DNA from: Aphrophora alni
Taxonomy: Eukaryota; Arthropoda; Insecta; Hemiptera; Aphrophoridae
Length of the DNA stretch: 64,000 nucleotides
NCBI GenBank assembly: GCA_963513935.1
Contig: OY740774.1
Coordinates: forward strand, 85,088,890 to 85,152,889
Direction of reading: 5' to 3'
In this document: one piece after another, positions 37,635 through 48,985 of the stretch
Position numbering within the stretch: position 1 is the first letter of the stretch
How the letters are laid out: every line of letters starts with the position of its first letter
Made by a program: the position numbers and the translations under genes
The notes under the pieces: generated by a model
Database searches by the model: none
What the model was told of the DNA's origin: nothing
What the model saw: the letters and a program-made list of their open reading frames with translations, nothing else

Positions 37635-37788
37635 TGTTATAAGTTAGGTTAGGAAATGACTACATCGTTAGTGTGTCTAATATGAACTGTTTTATTATCT
37701 TGCAGTCTTACCTCTTACAGTCCCTAACTTGTAGGACTTTACATTTAGTTATCTTATCTAGATAACTATGTACACAGATATTACTACA
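37635..37788 (-). repeat. 5' LTR of the gypsy element (154 bp)
   Basis: Direct copy of 34,704-34,857. Followed by GAGAT (37,789-37,793), the second half of the target duplication. Confidence 0.95.
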
Positions 37789-37914
37789 GAGATGAGCTGT
37801 GACTCAACTCTTGTATCAGAGATGCTCTAATTACGAGAAGGAAGATTATACTTCTTGATAATAAAATAAACCCCTTGGTTGGGGTCACTTATAGTGAGTG
37901 ACGGACTCGAGGAC

Positions 37915-38060
37915 CCTTGTTGGATTTACAACTTTCTTCGTGGTTAGATCCATTCCTCTCGTTTTTCTTTTAACTCACTCTTGACCAAACCTTGTTCTCT
38001 TCCGACCTTGACGCTATTAGAGAATTTCAGAGCAAGAAGTTTTTATTTACTCCTTTCTTC
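37915..38060. repeat. Dispersed fragment shared with 58,858-58,985
   Basis: Shared: GGATCC..TCCTCT or GATCCCTCTATTTC, CTTGTTCT.TTCCGAC.TTGAC, 'ATTAGAG.ATTTCA' and CTTTCTTCTTT. At 58.8 kb the same stretch interrupts a copy of block H, so it is probably part of a mobile element. Family unknown. Confidence 0.6.
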
Positions 38061-38198
38061 TTTTTTATAAAACTATGTTAACCAAGGGTGACAAACATTG
38101 CCTTTAAACATTAACAGAAGGAGAACTAATTCTATAATTCTGATAAAATCTATTCCTATATACCTATAAGCATAAAAAATTTCAACTTACAAGATTTA

Positions 38199-38704
38199 CA
38201 GCTAATCAATGTGTTACCTGTAACAAATACAAGTATGTAATGTAAATATATCTGAAGTAAATAAAATAAACAAAGGCAAACATTTCACTAACTTTCTTAC
38301 ATTGACATCAATAAAAGCGAAAAAATAATTCGACGCCATCTTCCCAGGTGCTCTACACTACTTACCTCAGCTAATCAATGTGTTACCTGTAACAATTACA
38401 AGTACGTATTATAAACAAATCTGAAGTAATTAAAATAAACAAAGGCAAACATTTCACTAACTTTCTTACATTGACATCAATAAAAATCAAAAATAATACT
38501 CGACGCCATCTTCCCAGGTGCTCTACACTACTTACCTCAGCTAATCAATGTGTTACCTGTAACAATTACAAATATGTAATGGAAACATATCTGAAGTAAT
38601 TAAAATAAACACAGGCAAACATTTCACTAACTTTCTTACATTGACATCAATAAAAATCAAAAATAATACTCGACGCCATCTTCCCAGGTGCTCTACACTA
38701 CTTA
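38199..38704. repeat. 170-bp tandem triplication
   Basis: Copies start with CAGCTAATCAATGTGTTACC at 38,199, 38,369 and 38,539. Each runs to CGACGCCATCTTCCCAGGTG and CTCTACACTACTTA. Copies are about 95% alike with single-base changes and 1-bp indels. The unit has no long frame. Confidence 0.95.
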
Positions 38705-39134
38705 TGTAAAAGAAAGGAATTATTGCAATTGACTTTATTACTGAAGTGTTCCTCATGTATTTCTTATTGAGAAGAGTCTCCTTTAACAGAATTTTATTAA
38801 AACTTCATTTTAACAACAAAAAAAAGTGTGTTAATGTTGAAATAGAAACTACATTAGTCTCTTTTATACCTTAAACTGACCTTAAACGTAAATTTAATGC
38901 CGGCGGTCAAGGTACATTTTAGTTTTTTGACAATTATTTCTGAACAGTAACTTTTTAATTTTTGATTAAGAACACTGGGTTTGAGTCACTAAACTTCAGA
39001 TTTCATCAATATGTGAAGGTATCAATAAACCCGATTTTGATTAATTCCGTTTTAGAACAATACCGTGTTTGAACAAAAATAGAATTTTTTGGAAATGATG
39101 ATAAAATTTTGTTTGGTTAACAAATTGTTTATTT
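38705..39134. other. Non-coding stretch
   Basis: AT-rich, nothing recognised apart from a small GC-rich GCCGGCGG at about 38,899. Confidence 0.5.
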
Positions 39135-39607
39135 TCAATATAACTTAAACTACCCACAGCAGAGATACTTTTTTAATGTACTGTACAAATAATGAAATGA
39201 TAAAAGAAACTATTAAGACTAATTCATACTCCTATGTGTAAAAACATACAGGAGTTGAGGGATAATGATTGCAAGCAGTAGGAGTTTATTAGAGATAACG
39301 TTGGCGCAGTGCTGACAACGTGACAAACATTCATCTTAACCACTTTATCTCAATTTATATAAAATTTCAATATCAAGGAAGCACATCTTTCAATATTAAA
39401 CTATAGCTCTGGTTCAACTTCAATATATTACCAAAATCTCATCCATTACAATTCACAATTTATTACAAACTATCAGTGTAGAACAGTTTTACCTCAGTGA
39501 AATGACAAAGTACGAGATAGTATAATCAATATTGTGAGATACAAGGATAATAAAAGAAAACCTTTTATGGGGCAACTTTCCAGTGCTATATTTCTTATTA
39601 TTTATGT
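39135..39607 (+). repeat. Block E, copy 2
   Basis: Matches copies 1 and 3 from the CAGAGATAC and CTGTACAAATAAT start through AGTGTAGAACAGTTTTACCT to TTTCTTATTATTTATGTATCAC. The similarity stops at about 39,607, exactly where LINE coding sequence begins, whereas copy 3 continues. Confidence 0.85.
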
Positions 39608-40648
39608 ATCACGGGAGCAAAATCCACAACACCAACTACGGCAGTGGAGATAATGTTTGGCTTACACCCATTGATTTGTTTATCATGGGGGATGCTAGGA
39701 ATGTTGTTGATAGGTTGACTGGTTGACATGCAGCGGTGTTTGAGAATCTAACGCCTGGAGTACGCCAGAATTACGGGAACAATCGGCCACTCGATCTTGA
39801 GGATGGGTATCTATAATATACATACCAAGTATCTGTTTTCGAAACACCTTTAAAATGGAACTACCCGATTAGGCAATTCAGGTAACCTGGGGTGGTACAC
39901 CGATGGGTCCGAAACGAAGGAAGTCACTGGTGGTGTGAAATATGACTGAGACTGGTTTAAAACGTTCGTTTCCCTTGGGACAGTACACCACAATTTTCCA
40001 GGCTGAGATAATGGGCATATATAACTGCGTTCAGGGGATCATGAGGCGGGCTTTTAAGAAAATCTGCATTCACATTTATACTAATAGTCAGACGGCTGGT
40101 GTCGAACCTACAGGATTGGATGAAACGAAGACATGGTGAAGTGAACTTCTTCCTCACGCAGTTCTTAACGGGGGATGGGTACTTCCGGTCTTACCTGGGA
40201 AAGATGGGGAAGGTAACATCCACTGACTGTAGAGTGTGTAAGAATGTCAGGGATGATACGTTCATTTAATGTGGCCGCTTTGTAGAAAAACGACGAGGAA
40301 TTAGCGACATGGTGGGAGAACTAGCCACTGGGACTCTAGTTGGAGAGATGTTGACGTGCAGAGAGCGCTGGGTGGCAATTGCAGAATACATTGAATTGGT
40401 ACTGAGGTGCAAGAAGGATGAGGGCTGGCTAGACCCATAGCAGCCAGAGAAGAGGAGCCACAGATAGGCTAAAAGCAAGCGCCATTCCGAAGTAATGCAA
40501 GAGCGGTCCCGGAGTGGGGAAAACGCCTGGCAAAGAGGAAGGTTTTAGTCGGTATGCCTTTGGGAGAGTCCGACTCATAAGTCCATAAGGGACGAGTGCA
40601 TAAATACGCATTTTGCCAAACCTCTATAAAAAAAAAAATAATAATAAA
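39608..40648 (+). mobile_element. 5'-truncated R1/Jockey-type LINE insertion
   Basis: A non-LTR retrotransposon fragment covering only the 3' end of ORF2 and the 3' UTR. It ends in an A-rich AATAATAAT tail at about 40,628-40,648, as expected of target-primed reverse transcription. It interrupts block E copy 2. No clear target duplication was found. Confidence 0.82.
39611..40440 (+). pseudogene. LINE ORF2 C-terminus: RNase H plus C-terminal domain, broken
   Basis: In order on the plus strand, across several frames: TTPTTAVEIMFGLHPL and IDLFIMGDARNVVDRL (the region between reverse transcriptase and RNase H); WYTDGSETKE with the first RNase H Asp; SFPLGQYTTIFQAEIMGI with the Glu; and IHIYTNSQTA, where the family's third acidic residue, Asp of TDSQ, is Asn. 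The C-terminal domain reads FLTQFLTGDGYFRSYL and GKVTSTDCRVC, but its Cys/His cluster is broken by a stop (FI*CGRF). It ends ELVLRCKKDEGWLDP at about 40,438. At least three frameshifts and two stops are visible. This is the type found in R1/Jockey-clade arthropod LINEs and cannot be active. Confidence 0.88.
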
Positions 40649-40649
40649 A

Positions 40650-40925
40650 TAGTCAGGCAGCAATTAAAGCAATAATTGCAGGCACAAATTGGTCCGGGAA
40701 TGCGGAGTGAACCTCAACACTTTGTCTCTATGATACCGGGTAATTTTGCAATGGGTACCAATACACAATGAAAATTACAGTTACAGTTATAGTTTGATTG
40801 GTGTATCACTGAAGAGGACGACCTTGTCGTTGAAACGCGTCTGATATTTAGGCGTATTTTTTGTGATAATTGTGTTCTGTGTGTTTGTTATACTGTATAA
40901 GTTTTCTCATAAGTCAAGCGCAACA
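40650..40925 (+). repeat. Probable retroelement 3' tail, family unassigned
   Basis: Higher G+C than its surroundings (GGTCCGGGAATGCGGAGTG) and a 'GAGGACGACCTTGTCGTTGA' then AACGCGTCTG segment, similar in style to arthropod LINE or Penelope-like 3' ends (two short complementary GACGAC/GTCGT arms before GAAACG). It directly follows the LINE tail. Confidence 0.4.
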
Positions 40926-40959
40926 TTTAATATAATACCCTACATAACATTATTTTCTA

Positions 40960-41430
40960 AACCTACTTTACTGCGGAGATTCTTTGTGAGCGGACTGTAC
41001 AAATAATTAGAGTAGACAGGATATAGCTTGGCTTAATTCATACTGCTGTGTGTAATAACATACAGGCATTGAGGGATATTGTTTATAGGCGGTGGAAATT
41101 TAATGAGTATGTTGTTAGCGCATTGCTGACACTGAGATACGTTTATCTCAACCAGGCTATCTCAATTTATACCAAATGTATTGAATGGACATCTTTCAAT
41201 ATAAAGCAATAGTTTTAGTTCAACTGCAATATAGTACAGATTAAAAGAAACTCATTCCTTACAATTCTCAATTTATTATAAAATATCACTATAGAACGGG
41301 TTTTGCCTGAGTGGAAAGACAATATACGAGATAGTTGTATTCATATTGAGAAATACAAGGATAGGGTGTGCAAATTTTTTATGTAGGAATATTCTACTAA
41401 ATTGTTTCTTATTACTTATTTGTGATACAT
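40960..41430 (+). repeat. Block E, copy 3
   Basis: Has GGACTGTACAAATAATTAGA, 'TCATACTGCTGTGTGTAATA', CTCAACCAGGCTATCTCAAT (CTTAACCACTTTATCTCAAT in copy 2), CAAGGATA and TTCTTATTACTTATTTGTGATAC. It is uninterrupted, so it shows the pre-insertion state for copy 2. Confidence 0.85.
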
Positions 41431-44089
41431 TGTTTCCCATAATATCTCTAGTATAAAAAAACAAAACTGCTTAAAGTACTGTAGTTGAAAGAGGAAACGT
41501 AAATCAAAAAACGTTGTACCTACTTGTTTTTTTTAAACCGAGCGAAGCTATCATATACATAATTGGACCCTTTAACATTTTGTCTGCGGGATTATTTGTT
41601 TATTTACATCGTTACGACCAAAAGAGGTAACCATTTAAATGAATTTTTTTATATTATGGTTACATATTTCATTCTAAAGTAGCGCTGAATCACAATATTT
41701 CAAGCATGAACTCCAGTTTTCTGACTACGAATGTAACCAACGTTCAGACGTATTAAATATAATAAAAAGAACGAGTCATAATAATCAGTCTTACAACAAA
41801 ACTTTAAATAAATTAAATTTGAAGTATTTCTAAAAATCTACGCAGCACGTGAAGATTTCCTCGCTTAAGAATTTGTTTTGTTTCTTTTTATATGACTCGA
41901 AATTTCATTTTATACTTTAAAACAAATATCAAATAAAACACACAGTTTCATTTTCAAAGATTTCCTTTTAAGTTTGTTATCACTTTAATTTAACTTGTAT
42001 TTATGCATAGATGTGAATCAGAATATTGTTATACAAAAGTAGATTTGTTTACGTGTCTAAAAATTGTAGTCGATGGTGGAGAAATCGACCACGGTGGCCC
42101 ACAAGTGTTGGAAATAAAGGTTTGTTTTTCAAACAACGTCCGGCCTTCCTGAGTGTATACAGAATGACTTATTAACTGGTCTAACATTGGGATCTCTGAA
42201 ACCATCCTCTGTAATAAAATGGTATATTTAATATTTTTAATTTGACTGCCATTTTCCAGTATGGCGGCCAATTTTATTATTTCTCATTGAAACATCAATT
42301 TTTAATATTCTCACTCGTTTAAGATATATGAGCTCCGAAAGTTCGCAAACAACATTTAAACATTTAACATATATTTCTCCCTCAGTTTAGTGTTTACAAG
42401 AGTAGCTGTGGTTTTATTTACTGTATCTTCTTGACTTATGAATATTATTGTACATCACGATCCACGTTAGGTTTACAAGAACGATTTATTGAATATAATA
42501 AAACATCCAAAGATGTCTAATGTTCACGGAACAATTAATTACTATTAAATGACAAATAACCACTGTGATACATTGCGAACTCCTCGGCTTAAACTTAAAC
42601 TTTGTTATCTTACAAGTCATCCAAATATGAAGCCAAAAATTTATAACCTGTGAAATATATAAACTGCCTTACTTATGTAATGTAAATAGTTTAGTTGTAC
42701 TTTTTCAGGTCATGCTTTAGTTATTAAGTACAGAACGTGTATATGCTGAAAAATATTAATTCGACACGTCTGAATAGCCTAAGATCAGTTTCCAACTATG
42801 CAAGTAAGTTAGAAAATTAATCAGTGGAACTGACTTTGTGATTATCGCTCCCCACAATATTAACACACCCTGTAGTACTGATACTAACCCATCAAAGGTG
42901 TTTAAACACACTTAATAATACGGTACAAGAGGAACGTTTTTTATTAACTTGGAAATTTATTTCAAACAAATCAGTGTATAATAATTATCCGGAAGTCAAG
43001 TTATGAAAATTTAAACGGTTCCGGTGACGATGCGATGGGAGGAGGAGCTCGTACATCCTGTTTCATTCAAAGTATAATGGAGTTAAGCTTGATTAAACTT
43101 AGTTTCACTCAATTATGTTTACAGTTGGCAATACAACTTTACTTTTTGTCTATGAAATATTGATATAGTAGATTCACTCTACTTGAGTGAAGACTCAAGT
43201 TTTACTTGCTATTTTTTTGGAATTTATATTTTAAATAGCAAAAACGTAACCTTTCTAAAAACATAATACATGATCGTGTTTCACTTAACCATCTACTGAA
43301 TTTATAGTGTAAACTTCCTATTTATGTGGGTTCATTTAAAAAAAAAACATATTCCAATAAGGTTTTTAGTGAACAAAATGAATTGATAGTCGTTTCAATG
43401 ATCTCGATTGTGAAGTTGAGAATGACAAGTCCTGTCTTACAAAGGAATAAACAACCCTCTTCTAAGAATTGGTCGCTTTGATATCAAACTTAATACTATA
43501 ATAAGTTAATATTGTAATAAGCTCATAACTTGAGAGGAAAGACCACTTACTGCTTCTCCAGGAAGACAATAAAGGTCACTTTGAACACCTGTACTAATGA
43601 AGTTTATAAGTAAGAATTAAGTTGTTTTTTTTTATTAAATCCTGTTAAATTCCAAAGGATTTTATGTACTTTATAATTAATAGTTACAATTTTAACTTAT
43701 TTTTTAAGGAGACGGTATATAGAAAATTAACACCAAATAAATAATTATTATTATCATTTCTCAGCAAAGATGTTAAAATCATCTAGTCACTAGAGCAACT
43801 CTACAATACTATTTGGATCATACGCAGAAATTCAACTCTTTTTTTGGTACTTTTATGGAATATGTACTGTGCTATAAATAGGAATATTACAAATTGTACA
43901 AATCAATAACATATCATAAAATTTATATGTATCTTTAATTTTTCTTAAATATATCTTCAAACAAAAATCAACGTTTTTATGTAGAGCTTACTGTATACTC
44001 AAAATTTCAGTAAGAATATACAGAATATAACGTAAATGGATAGTATATGTGTATATACCAGTGAAATTCTTACGATATGTACTACTCTC
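41431..44089. other. Non-coding stretch
   Basis: No gene recognised. The minus frame at 42,029-42,271 (80 codons) lies in a slightly GC-richer patch with CCATTTTCCAGTATGGCGGCC, a sequence style common in insect repeats, but I see no domain. A small hairpin, ACTTGAGT/ACTCAAGT, is at 43,181-43,200. Confidence 0.45.
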
Positions 44090-44690
44090 GAAAGAAAAAT
44101 TATATATAAAAATAAAATCCATTAATAATTAACATAATAATACATCTAAATATTGGTGATTACTTACTGGTCATGTAATAATAATTAGCAACGAGATTTA
44201 CAATTACCTTTCCTATTATCTGTATTTTAGTAAATCTTATTATTCTATATTAGTAAATCGCATTACATGTAAACAGATACTATTAAACGAGTTGAGAATG
44301 TAGGACTAGGCTAGCCTAGCAAAATAACGAACTAAAAGTGAGCACCTGCGCATTTGCCAATTTATACTGTACGGATTTGGGAGGAAACTACATCCACAAT
44401 ATAGTATTTTAAATCACTCTATAATCGTCAATACACATAACGTAATGATTCAGTGAAGGAAACTTTCCATACCATACTCGACAACACTAGACACCAAACA
44501 ATAGCATTGAAACTCTTTAACTGTTTTGTTGCTTCTCAGTTTAATGTTTACAGAAATTTATACTATTTCCATTGGTCAAATAATTTTAAAGTTTAGGATG
44601 ATTTTCCACATCCTACATGGAAGAAATGCTACTGGGATATACTCACTTTTTGAACATTGTTAAACCGCAAGTTTTCTGTTAATTTGATTT
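44090..44690 (+). repeat. Block H, copy 1
   Basis: Shares with 45,310-45,895: TTGGTGATTACT, TAATAATAA.TA.CA, ATTTACAATTA.CTTTC, ATTATCT, CACTCTATAATC, then 'CATCCTACATGGAAG' and GCTACTG. The copies lie about 1.2 kb apart, head to tail. A 14-bp palindrome CTAGGCTAGCCTAG sits at 44,306-44,319. Not coding. Confidence 0.8.
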
Positions 44691-44884
44691 AAAAGATATT
44701 CAAGTCACTCTGTACCCTAGTTTATATAAAAATTCCTGTCATTATTAAATTGTTTTAACAATGTTTGACACAATTGTTTCAGTTTTAATTGACTAAGTGT
44801 TGTAACAATTAACAGAGGACATTGTGTTGGACATGAGTGTGTAGCTGTTTGTAGTTTAGAGGCGTAAAGTCAAGAGTTGATATA

Positions 44885-45002
44885 ATGTCCACTAGTAAGG
44901 ATATATGTGACATATCCCTGTGAGATATCTTCTACCTCCCCCTCCCCCCATCATGTAACATGTTAGCTGACATTATCTCATGCATTGCATTATGTTGGCA
45001 AA
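44885..45002 (+). repeat. Block F, copy 2
   Basis: See block F copy 1 at 20,455. Same order of motifs, including the C-rich core (CCTCCCCCTCCCCCCATCA). Confidence 0.8.
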
Positions 45003-45309
45003 CAATTTCTGTAATACATTTGTGTCTAAATTGCGATCAACCAGTTTGTTGTACAGAAAATATTTAAGCATATTATGAAAATTTTATTTTGGACTCTCCG
45101 TTCGTCTGTCTGTCAGATGAATTTTTATAAGGAATTGTTTTTAAATTAGGTTGTCAATAGTCTTCAAATTTTATTGATACATCTAAATATATATGAAAAT
45201 TAAATTCTTAATCATATCTCTAAGGGTTAGTGTTTGAATTATAAAAAAACGTTATTCTCAAAATCAGTATCTATGCGTGGATTTTACAATACATTAGATG
45301 TAGGTTACT

Positions 45310-45895
45310 GTCAAAAGAAAATGATAGATACAGCTAAAATACATTTAAAAATTAACAGAATATAATAAATAGGATAAAATTTGGTGATTACTAACTTGGT
45401 AAATAATAATAAGTAACAGACATTTACAATTAACTTTCAGATTATCTATATGTTATTACTTTATACATATTTTATATTTGTCACTTCCTATAAACAAACT
45501 CAATGCATGACAGGGCTACCAACCAAAATAATTATCCATATTAACCAACGCACGCCTACGACTGTGTTCTGTACTGGGAACTAAGACAAAGACAAAAAAC
45601 TGCATCCTCAATATCGTATGTTAAGTCACTCTATAATCAGACATCTTGCATGACACTAAGACACCGAAACTCCTTTTCAATGTAGTACACAACACAAGGC
45701 TCTATTAATAAACATAGCATGGATACTCTTTATTTGTTGAATTGGTTCTCAATTTAATGTTTAGTGAAATTACCTATTAAAAATTAGTGTATTATATTAA
45801 CTGTAGGACAATCCTCACATCCTACATGGAAGTATCGCTACTGTTATACGAACACACCTACACAAGTTTTATCAAAGATTGACAACTACATTTAT
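45310..45895 (+). repeat. Block H, copy 2
   Basis: Second, colinear copy of 44,090-44,690, sharing TTTGGTGATTACTAACTTGG, 'TAAGTCACTCTATAATCA' and CATCCTACATGGAAGTATCG. Confidence 0.8.
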
Positions 45896-46051
45896 ACTTT
45901 ATTCTATTTTTTGCACGGCTTTGTTTAACAAAACTTTTTTAAATTTGTTTTAACTTCCTCTTATCTGTAATACTTCACAATTTTGATTTATCGATTTCGT
46001 ATTAAATAAGACATATTTTTATATTTCAGGTTGTGGAAATAGATATATAAG

Positions 46052-46235
46052 ATACAGTGGTGAATACAAAGCTGATACAGCCCATGTCCTTGTAACGGGA
46101 GTAGAAGTTGAATAAATTACACAGGGTAGGATTTCGACACTTCAAGTCTATGAATTTTTAACCTTCAGGGAAAACATCTGGTTACCTACGTTGGGTTTCA
46201 CTAGAATAAATATTTTCCTAACTAGAAGTTATCTG
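46052..46235 (+). repeat. Block G, copy 2
   Basis: See block G copy 1 at 21,541. Contains 'ACAAAGCTGATACAGC', TCCTTGTAACGGGA and 'GTTGAATAAATTACAC'. Confidence 0.85.
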
Positions 46236-46439
46236 GTTATTAATAATGTGAGGTACCAATAATCGCCAAACATTAAAATTCAGTATTTTTATATTATATT
46301 ATGTTTATTTATTACAAAACGACATAATTTTGTATATAATTTATTAGCTATAATTTCACCATAATGTGTGGTCAGTAGGCAAGTATAAGAATCCGGTGGA
46401 ATAAGAAATCTAAATACATAAATAACGGTAAAAAATTAC

Positions 46440-46690
46440 TATTATATTGTGTTCTGGTAGACAAGCAGTTTAAGTCGGCACTTTTATATTAAGATCGTGG
46501 GATTGTATCTTACTACTAAAATAAAGTGTTTTGTGTAGTCAAACCTATTGAAAGACAAAAGGAAGGACCACTGTAAGTAAATGGTGGTTGAAGAGTGGAA
46601 ATTTACGTTGAATGGAATGGGAAAGCAAAGGTTAGTGTGAAGTTTGAACCAGAGAAGCCGTTTTGGTTTGTTATTCTAGTAAATTTTAAG
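46440..46690 (+). repeat. SINE-like repeat, copy 3
   Basis: Head TCTGGTAGACAAGCAGTTTAAG and 'GATCGTGGGATTGTATC' (degenerate B-box). Body with TTTTGTGTAGTC, 'AAATGGTGGTTGAAGAG' and GGAAATTTACG. The most diverged of the three copies. Confidence 0.45.
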
Positions 46691-48099
46691 TAAAGTAAAA
46701 GGCTTTTTAAGGTAGTATTCGATTTTAGTTATTTTAAAAACTAAAGTGATGTTTGAAACAGAAAAACTTATGGAGGTTAATTAGGGCTTTCATAGGCAGT
46801 AAATTAAGAGTTTTAAACTTAACAGAGACTTAATTTCAAGCACTATTAACTTGATTAACTTGAAATGAGTAAAACTTCTGGAAATTTCAATCACCAAATT
46901 AAAGTGAGAGTACCATTATCCAAAACAATCAAGATGGTGTTCAATGACTAAATCATCAACTGTAGTTGTTACATGTAATAGATCTTTTGTGACACCAGAG
47001 GTAAGGCCACTTCTACACGCAATCTTCGATTTTAATTTTTGACTTTACAATTTGGAATTTCGTATGTATGTTTGTTATGCTGTTAGGGCCAAATTAGATT
47101 ACAAAACGTTATAAAATGAAGAAAATAGAATTTTTCCAACTAAGCAGAATTATGTATGTATAAGTTTATTTTAAAATTTCATTTTTTATGGTATAAAACA
47201 CATTTTAGCGGCAATAAATTCAGATTTTAAAGCACGAAGATGAATTATTGAAGGAGTTTAGAAAATCTATATGTAATGAACATCCTGTAGGTAAATGATT
47301 ATAAAATTTTGTTAATCCGTTCACATTTTGTAATTTTCTAAGAACTTTTTTCGACAAGGTTTTTCTTTATTGACATTTTTTTGTTTCAATGTTTTAAGCT
47401 AGGAATCCCAAAATATTCTGTAATAAAAAAACTTGAATATTCAGTACTCCGAAAAACTTTTTAACATTTCATGAAAAAAAAAATTAATTAAAAAAATTGT
47501 TAAAAGTTTTATTAAAATTTATAACGAATCTTATCTCCATAATATTTATCCAAATGTCAGAATGCTTACGATATATTTGAGAACGAATATTTCCGAATAA
47601 CTTTATTTATTTTTTAACAACGTAATGGTGTCATCTCTTTAAAACCCGTTAACTACAGACTTGTAGAATATTATTTCCAAGAGAATTAGTCAATTGAATT
47701 TCCTTTCTAAAGTTTGCTTCAAACAAAGACCTGGTTTCCCACCAACTTGCATACTTAGACTTAAGCTACGCTTTAGAAAATAAATTTTCATCCAGAGAAT
47801 ACGTTTTTTATGACGTTGGTATTTAAATTTCCTCGATAGTTAAACATAAATATCAAGATATTAAGTTACACTCTAAATAATGTAAGTTTGTTAATGTTGT
47901 TTAGAACATAGCTGTAATCTCGTATATCGGAAGAAAATTCGAAACTTATCGGTGTACATTAATAAACTATACTACAATACTAAAAGTATTAATTAGTTTT
48001 TTTTTTAATTTTGGTAAACATTTAAGACAAATTAAATAGAATAGAGGAGTATTTATTTAATGGTAAATTTAGGACTATCAGATCCTCTATTCCACTTAA
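46691..48099. other. Non-coding stretch
   Basis: AT-rich, nothing recognised. GAATAGAGGA at about 48,040 and TCCTCTATTC at about 48,083 form a 10-bp inverted repeat with a ~35-bp loop. Confidence 0.5.
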
Positions 48100-48520
48100 C
48101 CCCCAGATCAAATAAATTACTAAATTAAATTCTTTATGTTAGAGTAAATTCAATACAAAATAAAACAAAACAGATACAATAGACAAAAATAAAATCATAA
48201 AATACGATATAAGATCAACTTAAAACAAAATTTGAAATAAAAACAAAGTCAAGAATAAGAAACACAAATTATAAACATAAACAAAATAAATCCTAACAAT
48301 ATCTTCATAAATTGAAGAAGTTTTAGACATTAGGAATAAATTCATAATAATAAATTTCTTATATTAAACCAAATATAATACAAAATAAAACAATCCTGAA
48401 CACAATTTAAATGAAAACAAAAAAAAACATAAAATACAAAATAAGAACAGTTAAATACAATTCAAAATAAAAATAGAGTCAAACATTAAAAAAACAACTT
48501 AAAATACAAAATAAAATTAG
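48100..48520 (+). repeat. A-rich, G-poor low-complexity tract
   Basis: About 400 bp of plus strand dominated by A with scattered C and T and very little G, built of loose repeats such as AATACAAAATAAAAC. Strand asymmetry of a different kind from the purine tracts. No frame. Confidence 0.7.
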
Positions 48521-48799
48521 ATGAAATATATAGGGTGCCATGAAAATATGGAATCGGTTTGAAAACTTTTGAACGAATAACAAATAAAAAACAATAGAGA
48601 GCTACAAATAGCTAGTGTTCATACATAGACACCAGTCAAAAACAGAAATAATAAAAGTTAAATGCTCCAGGAGTGGCTAGCTTCTTGTGTTATGAATATG
48701 ATATATATGCTAATAATTGAAGAATCAAATATCATAATACTCACAATTTATGTTTTTTGCCATACCGACTATTGTTATAAATTAATATAATAGGAAACT

Positions 48800-48905
48800 T
48801 ACCGTCACCAATAGTCCAGATTAACGTTATCTAAACGACGGCCGTTTCGGCTATTCTGTCATTATCAAGTTTTCAGGAGGAGTCACTCCGTTGTCATGAA
48901 CACTT
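48800..48905 (-). repeat. Probable retroelement 3' tail, family unassigned
   Basis: The minus strand reads CTTGATAATGACAGAATAGC and then CGAAACGGCCGTCG, a pattern (TGA.GATG or ATGAC followed by CCGAAACG) frequent at the 3' ends of arthropod LINE or Penelope-like elements. No coding part nearby. Confidence 0.4.
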
Positions 48906-48985
48906 AACACTTAAACACATAGTTTCACATGCATCTAAAATAAATACATACATTACGTCACACATTAAAAACGATCGCATATCCG

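Larger units (their letters stand above)
34704..37788 (-). mobile_element. Ty3/gypsy LTR retrotransposon, internally deleted (about 3.1 kb)
   Basis: An element inserted on the minus strand with both ends intact. Two 154-bp LTRs start TGTTAT and end ACTACA in plus-strand order. A 5-bp GAGAT target duplication lies at 34,699-34,703 and 37,789-37,793. A tRNA-primer site abuts the 5' LTR and a purine tract abuts the 3' LTR. The interior holds only reverse transcriptase, RNase H and integrase remains; gag, protease and the N-terminal reverse transcriptase are missing, so it is shorter than the 5-7 kb usual for the family. The LTRs differ at only 3 of 154 positions, yet pol carries several stops and frameshifts. 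It cannot move unaided. Confidence 0.93.

Noticed and set aside
42029..42271. 80-codon minus frame near a CCATTTTCCAGTATGGCGGCC patch
   Set aside because: No domain; the patch resembles repeat sequence, but no family or boundaries could be shown.
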